This document shows, one piece after another, positions 32,501 through 45,200 of a stretch of 64,000 nt of DNA. The translations under genes and the position numbers were made by a program. The stretch is from Anoplopoma fimbria (lineage: Eukaryota; Chordata; Actinopteri; Perciformes; Anoplopomatidae), in the NCBI RefSeq assembly GCF_027596085.1, contig NC_072460.1:216093-280092 (forward strand). Direction: 5' to 3'. The notes under the pieces were generated by a model. That model was not told the DNA's origin, ran no database searches, and was given only the letters and a program-made list of their open reading frames with translations. Numbering within the stretch: the stretch's first letter is position 1; the number at the start of each line of letters is the position of its first letter.

Positions 32501-33246
32501 ACTAACCATGTACCAGCTAACCAACTAACCACGTACCAGCTAACCATGTACCAGCTAACCAACCAGTAACCAAGTACCAACTAACCATGTACCAGCTAAC
32601 CATGTACCAGCTAACCAAGTACCAACTAACCATGTACCAGCTAACCAACTAACCATGTACCAGCTAACCAACTAACCAAGTACCAGCTAACCAACTAACC
32701 ATGTACCAGCTAACCATGTACCAGCTAACCATGTACCAACTAACCATGTACCAGCTAACCAACTAACCATGTACCAGCTAACCATGTACCAGCTAACCAT
32801 GTACCAACTAACCATGTACCAGCTAACCAACTAACCCTGTACCAGCTAACCATGTACCAGCTAAGCAGCTAACCATGTAGCAGCTAGCCCTGTAGCAGCA
32901 GCTAGCCCTGTAGCAGCAGCTAGCCGTGTAGCAGCAGCTAGCCCTGCAGCAGCTAGCCCTGTAGCAGCTAGCCCTGTAGCAGCTAGCCCTGTAGCAGCTA
33001 GCCGTGTAGCAGCAGCTAGCCCTGCAGCAGCTAGCCCTGTAGCCGTGTAGCAGCTAGCCCTGCAGCAGCTAGCCCTGTAGCCGTGCAGCAGCTAGCCCTG
33101 TAGCCGTGCAGCAGCCGTGCAGCAGCTAGCCGTGCAGCCTTACCGTTACTCGGGGCCGTGGGAGCTGGGCTATCGTTCGTGATGCAGTTACTGGACGCCG
33201 TGGACGCTCCCGTGGCGGCGGACTGGTTCACGTTGTCTGTGTTCAT
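29522..33246 (-). CDS. taf10: transcription initiation factor TFIID subunit 10
   Basis: Five minus-strand exons join in frame: 33246-33144, 31639-31482, 31144-31080, 29921-29807 and 29611-29522. They give 176 residues. A low-complexity Ala/Ser/Thr N-terminus is followed by the conserved TAF10 domain: NGVYVPGGITNGDVKPALS, TPLADFLMQLEEYTPTIPDA, VTGYYLNRAGFEASDPRIIR, LISLASQKFISDIANDALQ, then the exon 5 segment YTLTMEDLTPALSEYG and the C-terminus VKKPYYFT. TAF10 is a histone-fold subunit shared by TFIID and SAGA. It pairs with TAF3, TAF8 or SUPT7L in the nucleus. The conserved part matches human closely. The N-terminus is shorter than the human Pro/Gly-rich one (218 residues in all). Intron 1 is dominated by 15-bp minisatellites that reach the exon 1 donor. 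Confidence 0.96.
31937..33138. repeat. TAACCATGTACCAGC and AGCAGCTAGCCCTGT arrays in taf10 intron 1
   Basis: At 31937-32870 about 60 copies of a 15-bp TAACCATGTACCAGC unit mix with 8-bp AACTAACC inserts. At about 32871-33138 the unit changes to AGCAGCTAGCCCTGT / GCCGTGC. The second part ends within a few bases of the exon 1 donor (donor GT at 33142-33143). Confidence 0.95.
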
Positions 33247-33596
33247 GGTGGACTGTTAGCTCAGGAGCTAACCGTGGCTAGCTAGCACAGACAAAGTGTA
33301 CAAATACGCCAGAGCGCGATCCTGTGACGGGTCCCTTCAGACTCTTCTTCAGCAGCTAGCTAGCTAGCATCGGGGTCTGAGGCTAGCCGCTGAGCTCGGG
33401 CTGTGGAACATAGCGTCATGTGACCCGGGCTGTGACGGAAGGAGCCGAAGATCCCCGAACATCCGAACATCCCCGAACATCCCCGAAGGCTCCTCGGGCT
33501 ACACGTGGTCCAGAAGTCTCACCTGCTGAACGAACTAGTTCTGTGATCTATCTGTGCCAGCATGGAGCTAAAGGGACCGAATGACATGGATAGAGA
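33247..33596 (-). promoter_or_regulatory. taf10: taf10 5' UTR / promoter region
   Basis: This unique sequence between the taf10 start codon and the next array holds GCTAGC clusters (33277-33285, 33354-33368), a GTCATGTGAC E-box-like site near 33415, and a small run of CCCCGAACATC repeats at about 33453-33486. The start site cannot be placed exactly. Confidence 0.5.
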
Positions 33597-35099
<1,503 letters not shown>

Positions 35100-35218
35100 T
35101 ACAGCCGAATTTAAGGGATTGTGAATAACTTCTCCTGCAGTGGCAGACATGTTGAACTCATTCATTCTGTACATGAGAGTGACCTCTGGCCTGATGTCCA
35201 CCATCATCAGACTGCTGT

Positions 35219-35650
35219 GACCTCAACGACTCAACTGTGACCTCAACGACTCAACTGTGACCTCAACAACCCTCCTCTGACAGGAAGCATCTGAGAACCA
35301 AAAAGGTTCAAAGCTCCCCACCAGTGTAAAGAACAGACGATGAAGCTCCAGATACACTCCAGATGACTAACACTGTCTCCATCTCTGTCTCTTCAACAGT
35401 TCCTCTTGTCATACAGGGAGTGCACCGTTTACGAGGCGCAGTGAATGCAGCACCAGTGCGTCGTGGCCTCTCCGGGGCGCTGCGCTCCGTGGGGACGGCT
35501 TCACGGCCCGCTGCTCCTGTCGAAGAAGAGCACTCCGTCCGCTGCGGAGGCCTCACCGACGAGACTCACCGACGAGGAGGACGAGACTCACCGACGAGGA
35601 GGACGAGACTCACCGACGAGGAGGACGAGACTCACCGACGAGACTCACCG
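35219..35650. repeat. small tandem repeats: GACTCAACTGTGACCTCAAC and GACGAGACTCACCGACGAGG
   Basis: About 2.5 copies of a 20-bp unit at 35219-35268. About five copies of a 15-21-bp GAGACTCACCGACGAGGAG unit lie at 35551-35650, in a GC-rich block that could be the upstream part of the oxidoreductase promoter. Confidence 0.8.
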
Positions 35651-35772
35651 ACAGGTCACGAGACTCCGACGTGTCCGGTCTGTTCAGTCAGAAGTGGAGC
35701 AACGACGGTCAGACTGAAGGTCCAGACTACTGTATGGGACAGAACAGGTACACCCACGTGATCATCTATACA

Positions 35773-35972
35773 CACATATGTATATATAGATATATGTATA
35801 TATAGACATATATATGTATATATAGACATATATATGTATATATACATATATATGTATAGACATATAGACATATATACATATATACATATATGTCTATATA
35901 TCTATATACATCTATATATCTATATCTATATATCTGTATGTCTATATGTCTATATATGTATATATGTATATA

Positions 35973-36005
<33 letters not shown>

Positions 36006-36543
36006 TATATATACATATATATATATATGTATATATATCTATATATCTATATATCTATATATATATGTCTATATATCTATGTCTATATATCTATATATCT
36101 ATATGTCTATATATACATATATATCTATATGTCTATATATCTATATATGTCTATATATCTATATGTCTATATATCTATATGTCTATATATCTGTATGTCT
36201 ATATATATATCTATATGTCTATATGTCTATATATCTGTATATCTATATATCTATGTCTATATATCTATATGTCTATATATCTATATATCTATATGTCTAT
36301 ATATATATCTATATATCTATATATCTATATGTCTATATATCTATATTATCTATTTATCTGTATATCTATATATCTATGTCTATATATCTATATGTATATG
36401 TCTATATCTGTATATCTATATCTGTATATCTATATGTCTATATATCTATGTATATCTATATATCTGTATATCTATATGTCTATATATCTATATCTATATC
36501 TATATGTCTATATATCTATATGTCTATATATCTGTATATCTAA
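35773..36543. repeat. 770-bp TATATCTATATGTC array upstream of the oxidoreductase
   Basis: TATATCTA / TATATGTC / TATACATA units fill the stretch. Overlapping [13 protein letters not shown] ORFs in three frames are artefacts. It ends about 100 bp before the start codon at 36645. Confidence 0.95.
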
Positions 36544-36644
36544 AGAGAAAGATGAGAGGGAGAATAGTGTCCCATTGTGAACTGTGTGGAATGATGAGTG
36601 TTTATCAGCTCTTTGATTTGTGTCATAGTTCAAAGGTCACCAGA

Positions 36645-39600
36645 ATGACGTCCCCTGTGCGTGTGATCGTGGTGGGAGCTGGCAGTCGAGGAGAGATTTA
36701 TTCCCACTTCGCATCCATCCACCCTGAACGCGTAAAGGTCAGGAGAGGTCAACCTGCAGCCTGATGGGCTTCTTGTCAACACGGAGGCAATCAGTAATCC
36801 TTATGGATCGTGTTCTGTATTGATAAAGACATATGGATCGTGTTCTGTATTGATAAAGACATATGGATCGTGTTCTGTATTGATAAAGACATATGGCACC
36901 ATAAAGTCTCTGTGAGCCAAATGATCCAAGATGAGATCCTTGTCCAGACATTGGTGAGAGAAACATGTATAATATACAAGTTTACATCACAGTACAAGAA
37001 GATTATGAATCCATGCTTATTTAGCAATGTCGGTTCATACAGATTTAGATCATGTTTGTTTTTTTTAATATGAAACAGGACTTTACTTGGATTTCCTCTG
37101 TTGTATTGCTATTTACTTAAGTCAATTATTATTATTAATATTCTTTCCACCACTGCCTGGGTATTAAACTGTCTGCTTCCCCATTTCAGGTTGTTGGAGT
37201 AGCTGATCCAAGGAAATTTGCTCGCACTAAACTTCAACAGCAACACAACATTTTACATGAAAACATATTTGAAGGTGAGCATCAAATGAAAACAACGCAT
37301 CAAATTGTTTAAAATGATCTGCCTCATACTATATCAGTGAATGTTTTTTGTTTTTTAAACTAGACTGGCACAGTATAGTTGAAAGAGAGAAGTTTGCAGA
37401 TGCAGTGTTAATTTGTACTCCAGACCGCGTTCATAAGGTAAACATACAACATATTTAATATTCTGTATATACATGAATGTGTAACTTCCAGTCGTTAGTC
37501 ATGTCACATCATTATCGGTCTGAATTATAAACTCTGTCATTGTTCTTTGGCTAGTCTTTCTATTGAACTGGTGTTTGTTCCACAGGAACCTGCGGTGGCC
37601 TTTGCAAAGAAGGGCTACCACATTCTGCTGGAGAAACCAATGGCAGTGAGTGTTGTGTAATTAAACAGAAACCGTTATAACACAGAGTGTAGCTTTAACT
37701 TATTGATTTTTGAAGTATCGTGTTTCATGTCAGTTTGTCATTTCTTTATTTTTTCTTTCTATCTTTCGCTCTCTTTTCCTTTCCATGATTACATTTGTGT
37801 GACTCTCATCTCTCCCTCGCACACCGGTGTGATCATGTGACATCAGACAACTGCCGAAGACTGCACAGCGATTGTGGAGGCGTGCACTCAGAGTGGCGTG
37901 ATGCTCTCCGTGGGTCACGTTCTACGTTATGATCCAGTCATCCACAAGATAAAGGTGAACATTTTCCGTCATACTTTCTGTTAATGAAAATATTTGACAG
38001 CTTCATCAACCGGGCATGGGTCAATTTGCGTACCTTTTTAAAAAGTAAATCTGTAATTTTAATATTTTTAATATGGAGAGCAAAGCAATTTTTGATTGTT
38101 TCAATTACAAAAGATAGTCACAAAATTGAAAGTAAGAATAATCCTTTTTTTTGTTTTCTAGGAGCTGATAGATGCTGGAGTCATAGGTGATGTGATGCAC
38201 ATTCAGCACCTTGAGCCGGTAATAATGCAAATATATATATATATTATTGAATAAAAACAACCCACATTTGATCCTCCTGGCTATGATAAAAATCATAATT
38301 AAGAATTCTCAGGGCTCCTCGTTAAACCCATTCATTTAAACGGTATTGCTGCTTTTAGAACATGGTTTCAAGGCTTAACTATTACAAACTGGTCTTGTCA
38401 ACCTCTTCTTCCAGGTCGGGTTCTATCACTTTGCTCACTCTTTTGTTCGAGGGAACTGGAGAAATGAAGCAGAGAGCTCTTTTGCTCTTTTGGCTAAATC
38501 CTGCCATGACATTGACCTAATACATCACTGGGCCGGACCACGCAGGTAAACTACCAACCGTCAATGATCAACCACAAGCTCCTCCGATGCTCAGAAATAA
38601 AAACACACTTTTGTCCGACTACAGTCTCTGTGTTTTCAGGAGGACCAGCTACTTTTCTGTGAGGTCGATCTGTTTCTCATAATCACTAACTGTGCCGTTT
38701 GTTCTTGGCAGGTGTTTGAAAGTGTCATCATTTGGATCTGTCAGCCACTTTGGAAAACAAAACAAGGTCTGTAGTCTCTTCACAGTATGTCGCCGAATCA
38801 AAAGAATGAACAAACTGACATTTTATAAACTAAGCATAAATATGAAATTGCTCGTTTTTTGTCAGCCAACAGGTGCCGGAAATCGCTGCCTGGATTGTTC
38901 AATAGAAGGAGACTGTCCATACTCGGCATGCAAAATCTACTTGGATAGAGTGAAACAGGTCAACATTTCACCACATTATTTAATCATTACTTAAGTTGTT
39001 ATACACAATTGAATATGTACTTTGTGTGTGTGTGTTAGGGTCACACTGGCTGGCCTGTGTCAGTCATATGTCCCAGCTCGTTCCCAGACATCGAGTCAGT
39101 AACTGAGGCCCTGAGGACCGGTCCATATGGCCGCTGTGTCTACGAGTGTGACAACGATGTCTGCAGTAACCAGGTAAGAAAACACTGGTTAAATCCTCTA
39201 CGGCACGTCATACTGTACAATCCGTCTCTGACCCATTAAAAATAGTTAATGCTCAAATAAAACCGTATCCATGGTGGTATCAACCATAAACAAAAATAAA
39301 AGAAAGAAAACTAAACAGTGGTTTCACATCAGTTCTGTTTTTCAGACTTCTGCTAAATCACAAAGTCTTGTCTTGTTGATCTGTTCTGGTTGTCCCAGGT
39401 TGTTAACATGGAGTTTGAAGGGGGTCTGACGGCAGCCTTTTCCATGGTGGCCTTCACTGAGGAGATATGCAAGAGAAAAACAACAATCTATGGCAGCAAG
39501 GTAGGTAGGAAGGAAGGGATGTGCATTGCCAAAAGGAAAAGGGCAAGAAATGCTAAAACTGAAGAAGAAGCTAACAGGAAAAATAAAGATCAGCCACCTA

Positions 39601-40486
39601 GTCAGGGAAATCAATGTCATTCTGTGAAGACATTGTGGACAGAATGGGTTGATAATGAAAAAAATCAAATATCAAAGTAGCGCTGACCACATACGCTACA
39701 TTGCCAAAGTATGTGGACACCCAAACATAATACTGATATGTGAATGTTTAAGATGCCATTCCAAAAGCAAAGGCATTAATATGCTGTCATAAAGAAACAA
39801 GCCTTGCCTCTTCAGGGAAGGTCTTAAACCAGATTTATAAATCTGTCTGCAGAGATTAGATCCCATTCAGCCACATACTGTAAATCAAAAACATGACATT
39901 GATTCCAAAGGTGTGCAGTCAATTTCTTCCAAACCAAATTAGAAAAACAGCATTTCATTTTTTGAAATGCCTCTTCCGTACTGTTAGAAGTACAACCACA
40001 CATTTACACGACTTAAGATGGCTGCATGGTTTGAATCCTACCAACATAATGAACCGTGTCTCTACAGGGGGAGCTGTCATGTGACGGCCATGAGGTAAAC
40101 GTGTTTGACTTTCTGACCCAAAGATCCACAAAGCACAAGGCACACAATGATCCCCCCCGAAACTTTGGCATGAGTGGACATGGTGGAGCAGACTACCACC
40201 TGATGGATGCCTTTATTTCTGCTGTGGCTGTGAGTGCTTATTCCTTTTTTTCTTTTCTTTTCTTTGTCAATGTACAGCTTCGGGTTTTATTTTTCTCAGT
40301 ATCAACTCATTTTTAAATATTTGCCTGACATTAACTGATGACCTGTACTTGCAGTTGTTTGCCACATTAAGGACAAGTTAAGAATATTAACTCTATTTAT
40401 ATTTTGGTACCTGTTGAGGAGGCACTAACGTTCTATTCTTGTATGGGACTTGTTTAGGAAACATTGATTGTGATGGTTGATTTGCC

Positions 40487-40544
<58 letters not shown>

Positions 40545-40673
40545 AACAATGATCCATCCCACATCCGTTCGGGTCCTGAAGAGACACTACTGAGCCATTT
40601 GCTGGTGTTTGAAGCTGAGCGTTCTCGACTGGAGAGCAGGGTGGTGTACTGTGGTGACATTGGCCAAAGATAG
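36645..40673 (+). CDS. Gfo/Idh/MocA-family NAD(P)-dependent oxidoreductase, substrate unknown
   Basis: Thirteen exons join in frame: 36645-36737, 37190-37274, 37364-37437, 37586-37645, 37847-37954, 38162-38218, 38415-38545, 38712-38766, 38866-38958, 39039-39173, 39399-39500, 40068-40229 and 40545-40673. They give 427 residues. The N-terminal Rossmann fold begins [15 protein letters not shown] (GxGxxG at 11-16). The family EKP motif is LLEKPMA (100-102). A candidate catalytic segment, [10 protein letters not shown] (189-198), has the usual D-x3-H spacing. An insert at 229-243 holds four cysteines (C-x2-C-x5-C-x4-C), suggesting a metal or structural knot. These enzymes usually oxidise or reduce sugars, cyclitols or related compounds with NAD(P). 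No signal peptide is seen, so it is probably cytosolic. I recall similar uncharacterised fish and bacterial proteins but no assigned substrate. Acceptors of exons 10 and 13 sit on (GT)n tracts. Confidence 0.9.
36803..36895. repeat. 30-bp triplicate in intron 1 of the oxidoreductase
   Basis: Three head-to-tail, essentially identical copies of a 30-bp unit starting ATGGATCGTGTTCTGTATTG. Confidence 0.95.
39685..39850. mobile_element. decayed fish DNA-transposon-type fragment in intron 11
   Basis: The motifs ACATTGCCAAAGTATGTGGA, CACCCAAACAT, GATGCCATTCCAAAA and GGCATTAATATG appear in that order. They match a non-autonomous repeat I remember as widespread in teleost genomes. I do not assign a superfamily. 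It has no coding capacity. Confidence 0.6.
40489..40542. repeat. (GT)n microsatellite forming the acceptor tract of oxidoreductase exon 13
   Basis: About 27 GT units run directly into GCAG at 40541-40544, the acceptor of the last coding exon. There is no ordinary polypyrimidine tract between them. Confidence 0.95.
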
Positions 40674-41365
40674 ACGACTGAAAAACACATAGTCATTAAA
40701 ATAATCTAACCTGAAAAATCAAACGCTACAATGAAGCTTAGCAGAAGTTCACTCAGGAAGACTCTTTCAGACGCTCTCAGTCTAGTTAAAACAACAAATA
40801 CACATTTAGGTGTTTTAGTACACTTTTTATTTGTCCGTAGATTTTTCTTCTTTTTTTCTAAGCGGAAACTCCTTCAGTTTCATTCCATATATTCTATATT
40901 GTGAAGGTTTTCACAGAGGTTTTGTTCATGAATCATTCATAGCCTGATTTATAGATCATTTTTACGACATCGTGAAAAGGGATTTTCATTTCTGTTGACA
41001 GTATTTTCTGATTTATGTGATAAAAACAGATATCCAAAATTCCCTCTGAAAAAACTTTCAATCTTATGTCATTAAAATGAAAGGCTTTATTCAATGTTCA
41101 GATTTCTGTTCTTGTAGTGTATGCAAGTGAGCACACATTTAATACACTAATGCTACATTTGCATATTTAAACATAACATTTTAGAAAACCTGTTCTAAAA
41201 ATAACAAATGTCTTAATGTAATTTATGAGTTAAAATGTTAACCCTTATTACATGAAGCGCCCTTTAAACCAATCAACTGAACGGAGGGCCAAATCATGGA
41301 ATGAGGATGATTGTTTAGTTCATATCGCTCAGGGATTCTAGTAGTCTGTGTTTGTTTGTGTGAAT
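40674..41365. other. oxidoreductase 3' UTR and flank
   Basis: AT-rich sequence after the stop codon at 40671-40673. An ATTAAA variant poly(A) signal lies at 41071-41076. I see no other feature. Confidence 0.45.
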
Positions 41366-41706
41366 GAGTGAGAGCGAGGAGGGGAGGTGAATGAGTGAGG
41401 AGGGGAGGTGAATGAGTGAGGAGGGGAGGTGAATGAGTGAATGAGTGAGGAGGGGAGGTGAATGAGTGAATGAGTGAGGAGGGGAGGTGAATGAGTGAGG
41501 AGGGGAGGTGAATGAGTGAGGAGGGGAGGTGAATGAGTGAGGAGGGGAGGTGAATGAGTGAGGAGGAGGAATGAGTGAATGAATGAGTGAGGAGGGGAGG
41601 TGAATGAGTGAGGAGGGGAGATGAATGAGTGAATGAGTGAGGAGGAGGTGAATGAGTGAGGAGGAGGTGAATGAGTGAATGAGTGAGGAGGGGAGGTGAA
41701 TGAGTG
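41366..41706. repeat. minisatellite GAATGAGTGAGGAGGGGAGGT between converging genes
   Basis: About 16 units of 20-21 bp, some with an 8-bp GAATGAGT duplication. It is strongly purine-rich on the plus strand. It lies between the 3' ends of the oxidoreductase and the odad1-like gene. Confidence 0.95.
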
Positions 41707-41942
41707 AGGGAGTAAACCAAGTTTTTTAATTGTAAGTGCCAAGCCAAGAACTTGATACTTTGTTGTTCAGCATGTTCTATTTTGATCATTTGATTAAGTA
41801 GTGTTCATGTAAAGTATTCCATTAATTTATAGTAAAAACATATGTGATTGAAATTGTCTTTGAATCATTCATCCCACATGATATGACTGTGACCTGTGTC
41901 AGTGTGCAGAATATATCTCAGGACTTCCATGAATGCATCCAG

Positions 41943-41948
41943 TTTATT
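41943..41948 (-). terminator. candidate poly(A) signal of the odad1-like gene
   Basis: AATAAA on the minus strand about 340 bp beyond the stop codon at 42289-42291. Confidence 0.5.
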
Positions 41949-42288
41949 TCACTCTGAACAGCTCCTTGAAATGTTAAAAAAGTACAACCGAGCTATGGAG
42001 AGAAAACATTAAATAACCGAAATAAATGTATTGAATTCATAACTACCACTGACTGTGAACAAATGCACATTTATATGCAATATACAGACATATGCCATAA
42101 GGTATTGCACCTTTATAAATCAAGCAGGTTGTTCCCTCTTGAATAACTCTTTCATTGACGCTTCCCATCATATAATGTCCATCTAAAGTTAAATATAGCT
42201 TTTAGAAAATGTAAACGCTCAGCACAAACTTGTTCCCAGTGGCTGAGTTTGCAGAACCTTATGGCAGCTCTAAGGAGCAGCCCTAACA

Positions 42289-45200
42289 TCAGGTCAGCCT
42301 GTCTGTCTTCTTCCTCCTCTCAATCTGAAAGATGAATAAAAGAAAACCTCCTTTTTGTAAAATCTGCCAGGGCATATAATAAATGTAATGAAAAAAGCTA
42401 TTGGATGAGAGCTTTAACATTGGAATATGAATATAAAAAGCATGCTAGGTATTTTAACGTAGACGAAGAGGGGTTTCATTTCATGACAAGTTTGATCATT
42501 TACATGTAAATTCATAACATCAGTGCATGTTCTGTACATATTCTTTTTTTAAACTTTTCATTGTTTCATTTTGAAGAAAATTTTGAAATATTTTCATTTA
42601 TACTCACCCTCTTTTTGCTCACTGGCTCCTTGGCCTCCAGCAGCAACAACTCCACCACGTCTGGGTCATCACTGAGGCTTCACAAGGATTGTACATTTGT
42701 ATGTGCAGTTTTTTTCAAGCGTACATCAAACAGAAAAGCTAACAAGAGGGTTTATTAATGATTATAGTATCGCCAACACTCTGCCTGTGACTGATTAGTC
42801 TATATCAGTGATCTTTGAGCGTCTACACACCTGCACAGGTGTAGGAATCCCAGCAGCAGTGGTTGGGTTGACAGCTTGTGGGGTCATTCCAAGGAGCTGC
42901 CCAGCAATGGTACTAAGATTGTCAATGTCCTGGAGGTGAGAAAGTATATTAATGTGGTAGCAACAAGCTTTTTCATCAGTTTCTAGGGACCCTTGATCCA
43001 TTTTTACATTTCTCTTCTCAAATATGAGGCTGCTAAATGCCCCCATGGCCTTTACGCTTTATCAGGGCACAGACTCAGTGGATGGGCAGAACATGAGGTT
43101 GTAGCTGGCTGAACGCTCTCAATAAACAGATGCTAAAAGCCAGTGTGTACCGGCTGTTGTGACAGTATCTCAACTCCGTAATGTCTCTAAGTGTTTCATG
43201 TCCACATACCCACTGGTTGAGGTTCTCCTGGAAGTGAATGAAGGACTGCAGAGTGAGAAGCTCATTCACTCTGTTCTCCACCCCTCTCAGGTACTCTATT
43301 ATATTTTCATCCTGGACTCTGTCAGAGGAGCCCAGCTGTTTGAAAGTCACAGAGCTGTCATGGCTGATTTGAAGCAATGATTCAACACCTGGTAAAAGAA
43401 GTTGGGAGATATAAAACAATTACAATATTTCTACAAGACTGATGTTATTACGTTTATTATATATTTGGCTGGTAGATACATTTTTTATTGCCTACCATGA
43501 TATAAGCTATTTACTATACATATTAATGTATACCATAGCTAATAACAGGCAGGCCAGGTGCTCTACCTTTGTTTTCTGATTCTGCTGTAAAGATTACATC
43601 TGCATTTAAAAAAAAAAACCTTAACAGGGAAAGATCTAATTGCAAGGAAGGTTAACTTTGATGTTTTTGATTTGCAAGAGCATCATTTTCCTAACATTCA
43701 GTTCACAAGGCAACATTATTCCAGCATTGTCTATATGTTTGACTCTGCAGTCCGCATGTTGCTGTTTTCTAATGAGAAAATACAGATAAAAATGGCAAAA
43801 CTCTATTTGACAAGTTTCTGTTGCTCCCATTCAAAGTTATAATGTTATAAAGGGGTGTCCTTTGCTGTACCTCCTTTGAGCTGGTCAAGGAGCTTTTCAA
43901 TGTACTCAACACGCTGTTGATAACCTGCCAGATGTTGCTCAGTAATCTTTTGCTTGAAGGAAACTTTCATCCGAAGATCATGATGCTGCTTCTGCTGCTG
44001 CTGCTCCTCAGCCACAAAGATCTCTATCTCATTGCAAAGCTTTCAGTCCAAGACATAATGAAAAACTGAGTACAGCCGCAATTACGCTTTCCCCTTATTT
44101 CTCTCTCTCTTTCTCTCCAAAGGACACACACACATACACACCAACCTGGGAGATCTGCCTTCGAATGGTCTCTGCTTCATTGTGCTTATAGTTGACAAAT
44201 TTCAGCAAAGTGTAGTTCTGCTCCTCCACTATTGGAAATATATCACAACACATTTCCATCACTGATAAAGATGCACACCTTTCATTGCCTCAGTATTTTT
44301 TAATTGGGACTCACTTTGTATAAAGTTCCTGACCAGCTTGTCCAGGTCCATTTCTTTAGTCTCTGTGTAGATCTTTTTGATTGCGTCCTCAAAATCTCCT
44401 GGTGCCAATTCCTTAGACTCCAATTGCTTGTGCCTCACTATGGGGACAAATGAATTGAAACTCATGCACCACAAGGTCCTTACTTCATCTATTATAGCTG
44501 ATGGGTGAATAATGCGGCAGACTTGCTGTAAATAAAGAATGATGTACAGCAACTTTCTTGTTGCTGTACATCAGCAACAAGATGTACAGCAGGGACATGT
44601 ATTGATGAATGTTTCCTTATCCCTGCTGAGCACAGCCTGAGACAAGCCCTGCTTCCCCTTTCTGAGTCGTCTCACGGTTTGCCAGAACTTCCTTGAAGCC
44701 AGTCGAAAGTCCTTCTCCATGGCCTCGCCGAACTCCTCCCACACCCGGGTTTTTGCCTGCAGGCAACTACCGTCTGCCTGATTCAGGAGGCCCCTGGGCC
44801 AGCCAAGCCCGAAAGGCCTCCTTCTTCAGCTTGACGGCCTCCTTCACCGACACCAGCGGGTTCTCAGATTGCCGCCGCGACAGGCTCACACTGCACCCGA
44901 CCCCAATGCCTATCCCTGCGGGTGGTGGGCCCACAGGGTGGCGGCACGATGTAGCTTTTTCGGGCTGGGCCCAGCCGGGCCCCATGCGCCAAGGCCCGGC
45001 CACCAGACGCTCCCCGGCGAGCTCCCCTCCCAGGTCTGGCCCCAGGAGGGGGCCCCGGTTTCCCTTTTCCGGCGAGGTGCCACAACCTTGCATTCATTGG
45101 GGTTTTGTGAATCGCTCTTAGTCTGACCCCTCCCCTGAGACCACCTGGCCTTGGGAGACCCTACCAGGAGCTATTGCCCCCGACAACACGGCTCTCAGGA

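Noticed and set aside
31937..33138. Possible CRISPR-like regular repeats
   Set aside because: Units are contiguous without unique spacers, in a vertebrate intron; ordinary minisatellites.
35834..36764. ORFs of up to 272 codons (IYMSIYLY repeats)
   Set aside because: TATATCTA satellite in three overlapping frames; the real gene starts at 36645 in a different context.
44693..45126. GC-rich ORFs on both strands (142 and 108 codons) as a host gene
   Set aside because: They are pieces of a defective non-LTR retrotransposon; the AFRAWLAQG and KDFRLASRKFWQ phrases identify it.
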